The notes under the pieces: model-generated
What the model was told of the DNA's origin: nothing
Databases searched by the model: none
Seen by the model: only the letters and a program-made list of their open reading frames with translations
Assembly: GCF_046630445.1 (NCBI RefSeq)
Contig: NC_092334.1
Coordinates: 108,325,001-108,389,000, forward strand
From: Rutidosis leptorrhynchoides
Lineage: Eukaryota; Streptophyta; Magnoliopsida; Asterales; Asteraceae
Reading direction: 5' to 3'
DNA: 64,000 nucleotides
Position numbers and translations under genes: made by a program
Shown here: one piece after another, positions 21,381 through 32,606 of the stretch
Layout: each line of letters begins with the position of its first letter
Numbering within the stretch: position 1 is the stretch's first letter

Positions 21381-22330
21381 TTGGCCTCGAACAACGAGTA
21401 GCGTAACATTGCGCTCTGCTACACTATAGTGAACCCTAACGGATACCACTAACCATCCACACAATCGAGCAAGAACCACCCATATCAAACATAGGCACAA
21501 AAACAATGATTCTCTAGAAGAGAATCTGACACACACCTCCCTTAACCGAATGATTTCACCTTGCTCGCCAAACACGTCCATTATCTTTCAATCGAGATTT
21601 ACCGCATTACCACCTCGGTGATAATTCAAATCCAAACCATAAGTACAATTTATCCGAAATTGTACTCTGCCCCAAATCGACCAAAACTAGGTCTCGACAA
21701 AATTTTCCGGATCTATCAAAAGCATCATCCGAAAATCTCACACTAAAACTTCCTCGGGCGGAAGTGTAACTCCCCCACTTGGAACTACGTTCCATATCCG
21801 CACCTCGTACAACCGTACAGTGCTACCAAAGGTAGACTTTACCAACAATTGGGTTCACACGACCCATCACCATCTCTTGCTCCAACCTTGAGCATACCAA
21901 GGATCTTAACCTATCCTTAAACACTTCGAACGAAAAGTGTACCACCAATTACACAAACCATACCCTCGCAATCATCCAATTGCTTTAGTTTGTCAACTTT
22001 CACCTTGTCACTCATGTACCTAAGGGTTTCATCCCACCCGTCGAACCTCTTGGTTCATCAACTCCAACACACAAGCGAACACGCGCTTAACAATCGAACA
22101 CCAAAACCCATTTCCATGGCTTGGTAGAAACATTTCCCAAATACTAAGGAATGCTTGGTTGCACCAAGTCTTACGCCCTTCGCCCGACAATCAAACGTCA
22201 CCATAGGGTACTTCCATTAGGAACGTCACCCATAACAACAACATGTACAACACAATGCATTTAATAAACTCAAACTCAACGGCGCATAATAAATAATCAA
22301 AGGACATATTTATTTAAAATGAAACGTACC

Positions 22331-23272
22331 TTAACGTCTCCTTGCCGCACCCGTCCCCGCTAACTTGGGACATTCCGACTTACGATGTCCTTCCTCTTGA
22401 CAATTGAAACACACCATGCCATCACCCTTTGGTACCGAACATTCCCAAGACTTGTGACCCCTCATGCCACAATTGTAACACCTAGACGTACTAGCATCCG
22501 ATATACCCGTCCGTATACCACCCGTGCTCACACTCGGACCCTTAGTCCTCTTACTTGGGGCACCATAAGAAACAACCCTTCTTTCTCTTGAAGGTTCACC
22601 CTTCTTGGATCGTGAATACGACTCGAAACCTCTAGCCAAGGCGAATAACTCCGCAAATGATTTTGCTTGATCCCGGCTAATTTTATTCTTCAAGTCATCA
22701 TTCAAAGTCCAATAGAAATCTTGCATCAACAAATGATCATTCCCCAAATACTCCGGGCAAAAACGAGCCTTCGCTAAAAAGGTCGTCTTGAGAGTATTCA
22801 AATCCATAGAACCCTGTTGCAAATTTCGCAACTCATTACGCATTTCTAACAAATCGGCTGAAGTTCGGAACTCCTCGAAGAATTCCTTCTTAAACTCGTC
22901 CCATGATGACGCCATAAACGGTTCACCACCGACTAGATCAATCTTACCAGCCAACCTATCCTTCGCCCTACCCCGCAACAAACTAGTAGCGAGTCTTGTC
23001 CTCTTCTCGGGAGGGCATTCAATAGTACGAAAACACCCTTTGACATCCGAAATCCAAGTTGTGCTTATCAAAGGATCCGGTTTCCCGTCATACATTGGGG
23101 GTTTAGTCCTCATGAAGCTCTTAAGACAACGCTCCATTCCACTACTACCTTGAAGTTCGGAATACTTCCTATCCATTTCTTCTCGAAACGCACTCATTTG
23201 CTCCGCAACGGCGGCCGCAACTCTAGCGTTAAACTTCAAATCGTTCGTCTCGATCCCACTTCCCGTCGCCAT
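22331..23272 (-). CDS. B2 Gag protein (gag-only element)
   Basis: 313 codons, intact. Residues ~95-220 match the retrotransposon Gag capsid region of Ty3/gypsy elements (tryptophan, WDEFKKEFFEEF-type helix, then LRNLQQGSMDL). Residues 265-278 and 288-301 are two CCHC zinc knuckles (C-x2-C-x4-H-x4-C: CYNCGMRGHKSWEC and CFNCQEEGHRKSEC) that would bind the element RNA. The protein ends with Arg-rich AARRR and a stop, and no protease or polymerase follows. It would form virus-like particles in the cytoplasm and rely on another element's enzymes. This fits the known class of terminal-repeat elements that keep only gag (TR-GAG). Start ATG at 23272 is the first in frame, 425 bp downstream of the primer site. 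Confidence 0.88.
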   Translation of the reverse strand: MATGSGIETNDLKFNARVAAAVAEQMSAFREEMDRKYSELQGSSGMERCLKSFMRTKPPMYDGKPDPLISTTWISDVKGCFRTIECPPEKRTRLATSLLRGRAKDRLAGKIDLVGGEPFMASSWDEFKKEFFEEFRTSADLLEMRNELRNLQQGSMDLNTLKTTFLAKARFCPEYLGNDHLLMQDFYWTLNDDLKNKISRDQAKSFAELFALARGFESYSRSKKGEPSRERRVVSYGAPSKRTKGPSVSTGGIRTGISDASTSRCYNCGMRGHKSWECSVPKGDGMVCFNCQEEGHRKSECPKLAGTGAARRR

Positions 23273-23696
23273 TCTAAGGGATGAAAAGCGATTAGATCAC
23301 GAACGTATAAAACACACACTCCACACCGCCCCATCTTGCTCAACACTCGTCGTACATCACTTGTTAGACACGATTTGCACCCGTAATAAAGTTTGCAAGT
23401 CCTTATTACGCACACACGCCGTATCAACTTGTTAGTACAACGACCGCCTCGCTCGATGATATAATCAATCACAAACAAAATCCTACGCGATATAAGCACA
23501 CGCAAGAATTATCATCACAACACGATAACATAATAATAATATCTGCATTACTAATATAAACGTTAGTCCACCTATAAACAAGGCGCTAACTATAACCCAT
23601 TCTGACCCGTACTCCTACAAGTCCCGCAACAAATAAGCACACACAAAAGTCTAAGTCTAGGCACCTATCTCAAGTCACCTAAATCTCTTAGACCAT
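23273..23696 (-). other. B2 untranslated leader
   Basis: Sequence between the primer site and the gag start on the minus strand; no coding frame or other structure recognised. Confidence 0.6.
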
Positions 23697-23708
23697 GCTC
23701 TGATACCA
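23697..23708 (-). other. B2 primer-binding site
   Basis: GCTCTGATACCA on the + strand, i.e. TGGTATCAGAGC on the minus strand, two bases from the LTR end (TTACA|AG|TGGTATC). It fixes the orientation of B2. Confidence 0.92.
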
Positions 23709-23710
23709 CT

Positions 23711-26075
23711 TGTAACAACCCAAACCAAACCTCGACCAAACCCGTGTAAAAATATCTCACAAAAAAAAAATCTGATTGTTCAGCTACTGGCGCGGCGCGC
23801 CAGAACCTCGCGCGGCGCGCCAAACTGGTCTGTCCAAAAAGTCTTTAAATGCGAAAAAGATTGAACACTTCCCGACTTATTTAGACAAAACGCTTTCAAC
23901 CACACATTCATATATGTAAAACTAACACGTTCCATTAATAAAATTAGTTTTACGAAGACCGGGCCCACATTGGCCGTTTTACGACTTTCGTACGAAAATA
24001 CAAGTTTTCAACCACATGACTCTCAATACAAAATAAAGCCGAGCATGGCGATTGAGGATATACTATCCAATCCTAATCAATCCAAAAGCAAGCCTTCTAA
24101 AGCAACTACGCGAGTCCACTAGTCCCACGCTTACCCGAGCCGCCGCATCCATGCAATTTATAAAAAAAAAGTCAACAACGAGAGGGTAAGCTAACGCTTA
24201 GTGAGTGAAAATATACTACATACATATATATGTATAAAATGGACACGCCACACAAATATCAAAAACCGCATACCGAAGCATCCATGTATAAGGCAAGCTA
24301 GTCTAAGCATACCGTACGATCACTAGGCGACGAGCTAAAGATACAACAACAAATATAAGTTCACCAACGACGATGTGAACAACGCCAATAAGCTACACCC
24401 GGAGGGTTAGCTACATCACAACAATACATTGATATATATAGGACGATATATAAACGAATAATTAACCACTTAACCCATTACCGAATACCAAAACACCATA
24501 ATGAAGATTGGCGGAACTACACGAGCCTTAGTAATCCAAAACCACACGAGATTACTATCTTCACAACATCGAGGTTGGCCGAACTACACGAGCCTTAGTA
24601 ATCCGAAACCACACGAGATTACTACCTCACTAAGATGACCGAACTACACGCGTCATCATGAATCCGAACTACACGCGATTCACTTCTCCAATACCAAAAC
24701 CCACGGTCACGGGATTATAAAATCCACCACATCGGGGTTATCCAAAACCACATCACAATACATGTGATAACGTACACACAAGTGTACACTTCGCCAAAAG
24801 GAGGTCAACCAAAACGCACAACCGTGCCAATTGGACCTATACACAAGTCCATCAAATCCACCTATATGTGAAGTGAGCTCTATACCCGAGAACCACTTCA
24901 CCCGACCCGCACCCATCCTACACATACATATGCACATAGGATATTAACACTCACCTTGTCGCCTTGATGAATGCTTTCAAAAAATCCGCAACTCGTCTAT
25001 GGAAAGTACCTAATCCATTATCATAAATATCACAACACAATTAGGATGGATTTACAAACCAACCCAATTCGACACTTAGTGCAATTTCGACCCAATTGCA
25101 CTTCCAAGTATAAACCGTGCCCAAACTAACCAATAATCACTAACACAAGTGATAATGGTCCTAATATGCCAATTAAACCCGAACACAAGTGTTAAACACC
25201 TATCGTTCTCAAAATCGCCCATAAACCCTAATTTTGACCCATAAAGTCAAAATCTCACCAATTTCAAGTTTTGACACCAAAACATATTTAACTCGGTTTT
25301 ATACTTCAACTTAATCCATTTTAAGTTTATAAACCTCATCGAATCGACATTCGGGTCATAATCATCAACAAACTCTAATTTTGACTCTAGTCAAAATTAG
25401 TCAACCACAAGAACCCTAAAGGTCTCCAAATCATCAATAATCACTAATACTAGTGATTATACACCATTCTCAAGCCTTAAACATGATTAAATCATTAACC
25501 AACCCAAAACCCGCCTTTAACACTTATAAACCCGAATCTTGGTGTTAATCTTCAATTAACAACTATATGGGTTCCATCTATGAATCATACAATCAAAAGC
25601 CCCAAATTTGAATGATGAACATAAAACGAAATTCGGAGTTAGAGCTTACCACTAGTATCACCTTGAAGCTAAGAACGAGAGGAACAAACTTGTCAACTAC
25701 GCCAAAGATCAAAACCCGCTTCTTCCTTTCCAAAAATCCCTTAGAATCAAATGGGGTGTTTGAGTTTTAGAGAGAAAATGAAAAGAAAAGGAAAAAGAAA
25801 TAAGGAAATGAAATGGGTGGATGAGGTTAAGTCCTCAAATCTGGCTCAAACGCGAAAAGACCGAAATGCCCTTTTAAAACTCTTAAAATAACCAAAGGAG
25901 TCTGCCAGCGACCATTGGCGCGGCGCGCGACCAGGTGGCGCGACGCGCGACCATGCAGAATCAAAATCCAGGTTTTACAAAATCTAATTAGAAAAAGACA
26001 GAAATCTGTCGCAGGCCACGTGTGTGACGCGTCGCGCACACTTGTCTGAGCAGATTCTGAGCTTTTAATTTTACA
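23711..26075 (-). mobile_element. B2 5' LTR
   Basis: On the minus strand it ends GGGTTGTTACA next to the primer site. The start is placed at TGTAAAATTAAAAGC (26075). That start lacks the ACCCG seen in other LTRs here, so the boundary is less certain than the end. It shares with the B1 LTR, in the same sense, the segment ending in TACCCTCTCGTTG (24175-24195 as the reverse complement) and a GC-rich double box (25915-25953). Further GC boxes are at 23788-23825 and 26020-26041, and a three-way-junction array is at 24503-24690. No second LTR copy is present. Confidence 0.75.
24503..24690 (-). repeat. Array (e): three-way-junction units in the B2 LTR
   Basis: Unit 1 (24503-24562): closing stem GAAGAT/ATCTTC, hairpin GGC/GCC, hairpin AGTAATC/GATTACT. 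Unit 2 (24571-24628): closing stem GAGGT/ACCTC with the same two hairpins. Unit 3 (~24631-24690): hairpins ATGAC/GTCAT and GAATC/GATTC with no clear closing stem. Loops are CGAACTACACG or CGAAACCACACG. This is the same unit type as array (b). Confidence 0.82.
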
Positions 26076-26089
26076 CCACGCTCCACCCA

Positions 26090-27076
26090 CTATACGTACA
26101 TCATTCTTAGGCTATGTACCATAAATATTTGAGTCTTACACATGGTGTAATCTTCATCACCATCATGCTCTGTACCCTCACCAACATTCTCTACAAAATC
26201 AGCAGATTCATTACCAGGGGCATTGTCTTGTCGATTTAAGGCCTTTACAACTTTCTCTACAACTACGTAAACCAAAGGTAGATCGGAACTTGATATCTTA
26301 TCAGTACATTGAACATTTTTAACCACTACCGGTCCGCTTGAAACAATAAAACGATTAGTGGACAACAAGAGATTTTCATCGAATGCATCCCCAACATAAG
26401 AAGTCACCTTAGACGCATTCGAGATCTCAGAAACCCAAATTTCGCACCTTGAACAGAACGGGTCTTCAATGTCAGCGGTAACAATATCGTGGATATGTCT
26501 AACACTAGTTGATTTGATAAAAGCGAAAAATGAACCAACGGAACTCAAAGTCAAAGACGACTTAGCCACGGAAACAACCTCCCCGAATAATTCTGCTACC
26601 TCCAAAACACTCTCTTTTGAAGCACATTTGATTGGGATACCCGTTATCTCGATCCACGCGAATCGAAAAAAAGAAGATCCCAAATCCGCAAGAGGTGAAA
26701 TCATAGCATAATCATCAGAGCAAGCATTTAGGATGTTATTATAACTATCTAAGTCTCCACAATAACAAATGCAAGCAAACTGACCAAATTTACATATCCG
26801 TGTCACTTGAGCATTACACGAAATCAAGAAAGTCGATACCTTTAAATCCGCCAGTGGGATAGAATCAGCAAGAACAACAGCGAATTGGGCATCACTCTTG
26901 ACAGATGCGTTCCTGAAAATTTTACAGCGACGGACACGAATTTGTTTTAGAGGTATGCTCCAGTGGGGGTTGAATACCGGAACGGGAGGAGATAGGGTGA
27001 TTGAAAGGAGGTTGGGGTTTTTTTGAAGTGGTGTTGTGGTTGGAATGAGGCATTTTAAGGAATAAAATGGCAACAC
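26090..27076 (-). CDS. DUF4283 / LINE ORF1-like open frame
   Basis: 328 codons without a stop. Residues ~60-130 and ~135-215 resemble the DUF4283 (RRM-like) region found in ORF1 of plant LINE retrotransposons and related host proteins: a FAVVLADSIPLADLK-type strand-helix, then FAWIEITGIPI followed by a helix and a beta strand (EIWVSEI). No CCHC knuckle, endonuclease or RT is present. The true start is uncertain; the first ~35 residues are Pro-rich and may be untranslated. The stop lies 15 bp from the B2 LTR, so B2 landed just downstream and may have cut off the rest. It could be a LINE fragment or a host DUF4283 gene. Confidence 0.45.
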   Translation of the reverse strand: MLPFYSLKCLIPTTTPLQKNPNLLSITLSPPVPVFNPHWSIPLKQIRVRRCKIFRNASVKSDAQFAVVLADSIPLADLKVSTFLISCNAQVTRICKFGQFACICYCGDLDSYNNILNACSDDYAMISPLADLGSSFFRFAWIEITGIPIKCASKESVLEVAELFGEVVSVAKSSLTLSSVGSFFAFIKSTSVRHIHDIVTADIEDPFCSRCEIWVSEISNASKVTSYVGDAFDENLLLSTNRFIVSSGPVVVKNVQCTDKISSSDLPLVYVVVEKVVKALNRQDNAPGNESADFVENVGEGTEHDGDEDYTMCKTQIFMVHSLRMMYV

Positions 27077-27651
27077 AATTAATGAAATAACTGCAACTGC
27101 CGGACAATGTGAAAATAGTAGCCGGAAAAATTAAATCTCCGATGGGCACACGTCCCAAGTCAGAGGATTTGAAATGTTGAGAATTTTACACAATCGAGGT
27201 TGAGTGTTTGCATAAATGGGTATGTATGTAATGAGGTGAATGGTTGTGTACCTTTGTTAATTTCTTCTTCCTTCACGCATTGCTTGGGTGAAATGTAATA
27301 GCCTATGGTCTCTTATATAGTCATAAAGGGTATCAGGGTTAGTTGGTCAGTACAATTTTTTTATTTATTTTTTTTTATTTTTTTATTTTTTTGGCAAAAA
27401 AACAAATGCTATTATAAAAACGGAGATACAAAAGTAACAACACGAGAAAGGCTCGAAGATACTGACTATGTATCAAAAATACTGACAATCGCATTAACTC
27501 ATATAAGTGTATTTTTTTAGTATTAAATTCACACGGTTATAAAAATATACGTAGTACTATACATGTCTTTACTAATATCAAACGTGTACATTGAATTCAC
27601 ACAAATGCGCAAGATAATACCATAATGGTAAGAATGACTTAATTGTCTTTT

Positions 27652-27701
<50 letters not shown>

Positions 27702-28008
27702 GTTACATGTATATTAATTGAAATGTTGATTTTGAGGTCGATAAAACTATCATGATTCGGGTCATTTAACATATGAATGGTAATATTTCTATCATTTTTT
27801 TTTTTTATAAATCCACCATCCACCATTAAGTATAAGATGTGAATATGTTGATCAATTGTATACCCTTTCTAAGTTATTTTCCTTTCACACTTTGATAGGT
27901 TGAAGAGGTTATTAAAACTCGATAAGATGTGAATATGTGATATTATGCTTTTAATATCAACCATGTAAATTAAATCAACACGGTTATGCAAGATACAATT
28001 TACACAAC
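27077..28008. other. Intergenic, copy A of a diverged repeated module
   Basis: No gene seen. From about 27240 the sequence is recognisably related to 30380-30660 and 33090-33330 (shared strings such as ATCAAACGTGTACATT, AATTCACAC and TTACATGTATATTAATT). A 42-base poly(A) run lies at 27657-27698. Confidence 0.55.
27657..27698 (+). repeat. Poly(A) tract, 42 bases
   Basis: Uninterrupted A run after TTTTATCTT, inside the repeated module. It may be the tail of a retroposed insertion or simple slippage; no matching target duplication was found. Confidence 0.9.
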
Positions 28009-28086
28009 TTTACTAATATCAACGTGTGCATTAAATGTGAAAGATAAGATTATACAATTAGTATCAAAATAATAGTATTGACTTAA
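28009..28086 (+). repeat. Direct repeat left of the Harbinger remnant
   Basis: About 78 bp starting TTACTAATATCAACGTGTGC, nearly identical to 30013-30090 (one difference noticed, CAATTAG/CAGTTAG). Confidence 0.8.
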
Positions 28087-28422
28087 TGGTGAAGGCGTGA
28101 TAGATGGGTGTTTTTTGGGGTATAATACTGATGTGCCAAAGATAATGGTGTGATGGAGTTTCTAGTGGTATGGCGTGATGGTTGTGTGATGGTTTAATTG
28201 ATTCCACATTTTTTATTTCTTTTTCATTTTTTTGAGTTATTTTTTTACTTGTATATTTATTTATAAAAATAATACATATATAATTAAAAAACACACACTA
28301 AAATTAAAAAAAAAATCAACAATTACAAATTAAAGTCCTAAAAATGAAAAAATTACAATAATTAAAAATTCCTAATACAATTACTTTATTAATTTCCTAG
28401 AAAATAAAACGTACGTTAAAAA

Positions 28423-29693
28423 TTACTGGTCGTCGTCGCTAGAAAGCTCGATGTAATCTTTGAATTTTGCCTTCAACTTTTCCTTGAACTTTAAAGCCGA
28501 TTTCCTTTCTTTCGGGTTCGCAATATCGTCTAGATTAAGTTTAAATAATTTGATTACTTCCATTGTCGATCTTGTTCGTTCCTCGTCAACAATAGCATCC
28601 ACAACACTGGTTCTTCTCTCTAATTCCGATTCCTTTTTCTCATCCCATTTTGAAGTCAACTCTTCGAATCGTGAAACATTTGTACCCCGTGAAGAACTCG
28701 TACCACGTGATGCAGTCCCCGCGTCAGACGAACCGGAATTTCTTGCAACCTTCTTCGATCGTTCCCTTTCTAGTGGACGTTCACCTCCAAATATCTCATG
28801 TAGGTTGGTTAACCGATCTTCGAAAAGATTAACAGTTTGGTTGTCGCCAATCGTATCATCGTCTTCATCTTCGAGTCGTAGTTATGTAATTCTTCTTCTT
28901 CGCACGCCACTTCCACCAAGTGTAGGTGGCGTATACCACTTCGGCCTCAAGTTTAAAAATTCCCAAACTTCTTAGTAGCCCCACGGATTGGCATAATAAT
29001 CTTGATATCTTTGCACCGCTATGTTATATACGTCTTCCTCGACACGACCGCTACGTCTTGGGTTACGTTCTTCTTCATTATTCAAGGCCGTGAAATCTTT
29101 GCACGCCTTATCCATATTTGGCCATTTCCCACTTAAATGATTGTCATTTCGTAACCAACTGTTATCGTTATTGTTAAACTTATTACGAACTCTACACCAA
29201 AAAGACATACCTCTTTGTGAATTACCTTTAACTCCATCTTTCGAACAATCAATTCAACATGACGCCAACCTTCGGGAGGAGTCCACAATTTCTTAATGTG
29301 TGGTTCTTTTGCAACTTCTTTTCCTTTTCATCCGTGACTTGTTCGGACCCGTACTTGTGGTTGTTGTGTTTCACCACGAATTTCTTCAACTTCTTCGTTA
29401 TTTAAAGGTGTAAAATTTTCTTCTGATTGTTGAAATGGTTGTCGAAATGGTTGTTGAAAGGGTTGTTGAAATGGTTGTTAAAAGGGTTGTTGCATTTGTT
29501 GTTGTTGTAAAAATTGAGAAAAAATGCCACATTATTGAATTCACTAAGAAGATTTTGTTGTCGGATATCACCAATTGGTCGAGTACTCCGAACATTTTGC
29601 GGGGAATTTGAGCTCGAACCGGGCATATTCGGTGAACCAAAGTTATATAAATTACCTGAACCGGCCTCACTTGGATCTGGGTTTTGAGACATT
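28423..29693 (-). pseudogene. PIF/Harbinger ORF1-like (Myb/trihelix) gene remnant
   Basis: Pieces in shifting frames on the minus strand match the DNA-binding ORF1 of plant PIF/Harbinger transposons, often labelled glutathione S-transferase T3-like in databases. The N-terminal part begins at ATG 29693-29691 with a Ser/Pro/Asn-rich leader. The middle piece (28972-29208) has FWCRVRNKFNNN, a Trp and NNEEERNPRRSG, typical of the trihelix-like domain. The C-terminal piece (28423-28659) has SKWDEKKESELERR and a Glu/Lys-rich coiled coil. Stops and frame changes, including one near 28972, show it is dead. No transposase ORF was found between the flanking direct repeats. Confidence 0.65.
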
Positions 29694-30012
29694 GTAATGG
29701 GATTAAGAAATATTAGGTAGTGAATATGAGAAAGAAAGTGAAAGAAATGTGATTGTGTTGTAAAAAATAAGTAAAATGGTGGTATTATATTTCTAGGGAT
29801 AATTTTTAGAAAAGAAATATAGCCAACGGCTACTTTGGAATCAAAAACCGAACGGATATATTTGCTGGACCAATCAGAACCCACCAAACTTGCATCACGA
29901 ACCAGTGATGGGCTCATCGCGCCACCGATTTTTTGACCCATCGCGCCGCACAGGGGCCTGATCAATGCGAGATGGTGATGATTACGAGGCCATATCGCTG
30001 CATTATGAACGG

Positions 30013-30090
30013 TCTTACTAATATCAACGTGTGCATTAAATGTGAAAGATAAGATTATACAGTTAGTATCAAAATAATAGTATTGACTTA
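30013..30090 (+). repeat. Direct repeat right of the Harbinger remnant
   Basis: Second copy of the ~78-bp repeat at 28009-28086. It is far longer than the 3-bp target duplication expected for a Harbinger element. Confidence 0.8.
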
Positions 30091-30659
30091 ATTGCCCTTT
30101 ATATTAAGTCAAGAAGTCAAAGTCAAACTACCAACAATCATGTAGTTACATGTATATTAATTATTACTTGAAATATTGATTTCTAGGTCTATATAATACA
30201 TGTATCGGTTCATTTAAGATGAGTTCATTTAAGATGTGAATGCTCATATTTCTATCATATTTTTGATAAATCTACTACAAGTATGCATTGATAAGTTGTA
30301 CAATACAATTTGCTAATGTTGAGTCTTCAAGTAGTCAAAGTTTTTAATATATGTGGTTGTATACCTTTCCTAAGTTCTATTTTCTTCACACCTTGATCGG
30401 TTTAAGAGGTTCTCGAAATTTGATGAGATGTAATAGCCAAATGTCTTCTATATTGTTAAAAAAGGTTGGTGTGTCAGTACCACGAGTTTAAATTCACATT
30501 AATGATGTAGGTATATGTTTTTAATATCAAACGTCTACTTTAAATTCACATAGTTGTGCAAGATAAAATTTATATGTATTTACTAATATCAAAAGTGTAC
30601 ATTAAATTCACATGCTTGTGCAAGATAAGATTATACAGTTAGTACCATTTGAATTTCCT
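30091..30659. other. Intergenic, copy B of the diverged module
   Basis: No gene seen. The strings ATGTAGTTACATGTATATTAATT, CACCTTGATCGGTTTAAGAGG and ATCAAACGT...AATTCACAT recur in copies A and C. Confidence 0.55.
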
Positions 30660-31181
30660 TTTATCTAAAGTCACTGGCTCTAATTATTGAGGCAACAACA
30701 AGCGTCGATTTAGTAGCGAGCTGACTGCCACTTAGAGCCTAATTGAATCCCAGGCTGGCTTTAAAACTCATGGAAATTTGATCCTACCATTCCCATGGCT
30801 TCCCATTTTTCATTTTTATTCTTATTCTTATTTTATTTATTTATTATTATTAGACTTTTTTGCTCAGTTGGTCCCTCTATTATACCCCAAATCGCTAGTT
30901 TGGTCCCTCGATTTTTAATTTGGCAATCAGAGTACCCGATTTATTTTGATTTTGCAATTGGCGTCCTTCCGTCAACTGGACATCCAAATCGAACGTTAAC
31001 TCCCATCACGTGAGTTACACGTGATGGGTATTATCGGAATTAACTTAAGTTTTTGGTATTTAATAAACCCAAACGGGTATGGTCCCCCACTTTCATCCAC
31101 CTCTTTCCACTCTTCTCAATTGAAACCCTAGTTCTTTTACATACCGTATTAATCTAAAATTGGAGCTAAAAATCGTTAACA

Positions 31182-31462
31182 ATGGAATGCTGGTGTGGTC
31201 GACCTTGTGTAATTCGAATTTCTGGCACTCAATCTAACCCTAGACGTTGATTCTATACTTGTGAAAAAAAGGTAAGAATGTTTATGTTGATTCGAATTTT
31301 ATGAAATAATTTCTGGCATTTCATGTTTCTGTTGTTGCTCAGATCACAAGGTGCGACTTCTTTGCTTGGTATGATCCTCCAAATACAATGAATGCCCTAG
31401 CTACGCTTATGAATGCCAAAATTGAAGTTGATGAAAAGCTTAAAGATGCAGAAAAAAGATAG
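31182..31462 (+). pseudogene. GRF-type zinc-finger gene, broken
   Basis: Exon 1 (31182-31271) codes MECWCGRPCVIRISGTQSNP followed by Arg-Arg, then an in-frame TGA (31251-31253) where the GRF family has sequence leading into FYTCEK. An intron GTAAGAATG...TTGCTCAG follows. Exon 2 (31343-31462) codes RCDFFAWYDPP and a short coiled coil. The C-x-C...C...C spacing with WYDPP is the GRF zinc-finger signature. The nonsense codon makes it a pseudogene unless translation restarts. Confidence 0.7.
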
Positions 31463-31961
31463 ACAAATTGGAAGATGATGTGTATACTTAGCTGGATTGT
31501 GTTTGGTATTTATTTTTTCAGTCATTGAAATTGTGGTGTAGTTTGTTTGTTTTTTGTGAAAGCATGTATTATGTACTTTGTAGAATGGTAATGGTAATGG
31601 ATTGAAGATTGTTTTGTTCAATTTTGCATCTGTTTTTTTCTGTATTTCAGTAACCAAAAAACACAAGACAATACAATAAATTGCAACTAAAGTCATACAT
31701 TGTAACCAAAAAACACAAGACAATACAATACATTGTAACTAAAGTGATATAAAAAACATAAGCATTACCAAATGTCATACATTGTACCAAAAGACTACAT
31801 AGTACCAGTTAACAAATGTGATACCAAGAAACCACCAACATTGTACCAAAGTGCTTAAAGTTACCAAAAGACAACAACACACCATAATAAAATACTAACA
31901 TTGTACCAAGTTACATAACAAGTTTTAACTAAACATAAAACACATGATAAAAAACAAACCA

Positions 31962-32345
31962 CCACCAACATTCACATCTTCTTCTTCCCTTTTCCAACTT
32001 CCATTGTCTTCTTTGAATGAGATAGCTTTTCTTTCACTGTCTTTTTTGTCCACTTGTTATCCACGTTCCCACTTCTTTTCTTCTCACCTGTACAGCCTCT
32101 CTTATTGTGTCCATAAGTACCACATGTGGGGACACTTCTTTAGCTTGCCTATAAATATTAACAAAATAAATACCATATTAATTGAAATGGTACTAGATGT
32201 AAGTAATAAATAAAATGAACATACCTTGAGAGCTAAGTTTACCACTATCACCAATGTCATCAACCTCATTTTTTGACAACTTTCTTTTCTTTTTTGGACG
32301 ACCAGGTGTGGATGAAAGTGGGGGACCATACCCGTTTGGGTTTAT
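31962..32345 (-). pseudogene. MULE transposase C-terminal remnant
   Basis: On the minus strand, a Pro-rich segment with GRPKKKRK (32276-32320) precedes an intron (GTATGTTC...TTTATAG) and a zinc-knuckle C-x2-C-x4-H-x4-C of the type closing plant MULE transposases (near 32090-32135). The knuckle reads correctly only in a different frame from its start, because one extra C is present near 32127. Only the tail of the transposase remains. Confidence 0.6.
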
Positions 32346-32555
32346 TAAATACCAAAAACTTAAGTTAATTCCGATAATACACATCACGTGTAACTCACGT
32401 GATGGGAGTTAACTTTCGATTTGGATGTCCAGTTGACGGAAGGACACCAATTGCAAAATCAAAATAACTCAGGTACTCTGATTGCCAAATTAAAAATCGA
32501 GGGACCAAACTAGCGATTTGGAGTATAATAGAGGGACCAACTGAGCAAAAAAGTC

Positions 32556-32605
<50 letters not shown>

Positions 32606-32606
32606 T
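32556..32606 (+). repeat. (ATT)n microsatellite
   Basis: About 17 ATT units at the outer edge of the right MULE TIR; a shorter TTATTATTATT run occurs at the left TIR edge. Confidence 0.9.

Larger units (their letters stand above)
20055..22330 (-). mobile_element. B2 interior downstream of gag, noncoding, three repeat arrays
   Basis: On the minus strand this follows the gag stop. It holds no pol. A PPT-like AAGTGGGGGAGT lies at about 21768-21779 on the minus strand but is followed by TACACTTCC rather than an LTR start. Three arrays occupy 20584-21380. The segment ends near 20055 with GATCACGAGGACG on the minus strand, the same string found 20-30 bp upstream of the B1 polypurine tract. The PPT and 3' LTR of B2 are therefore missing at the junction with B1. 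Confidence 0.65.

Noticed and set aside
23711-24200. A plus-strand LTR start at TGTAACAACCC (23711)
   Set aside because: The adjacent reverse-complement primer site shows this is the 3' end of a minus-strand 5' LTR; the resemblance comes from the inverted-repeat LTR ends.
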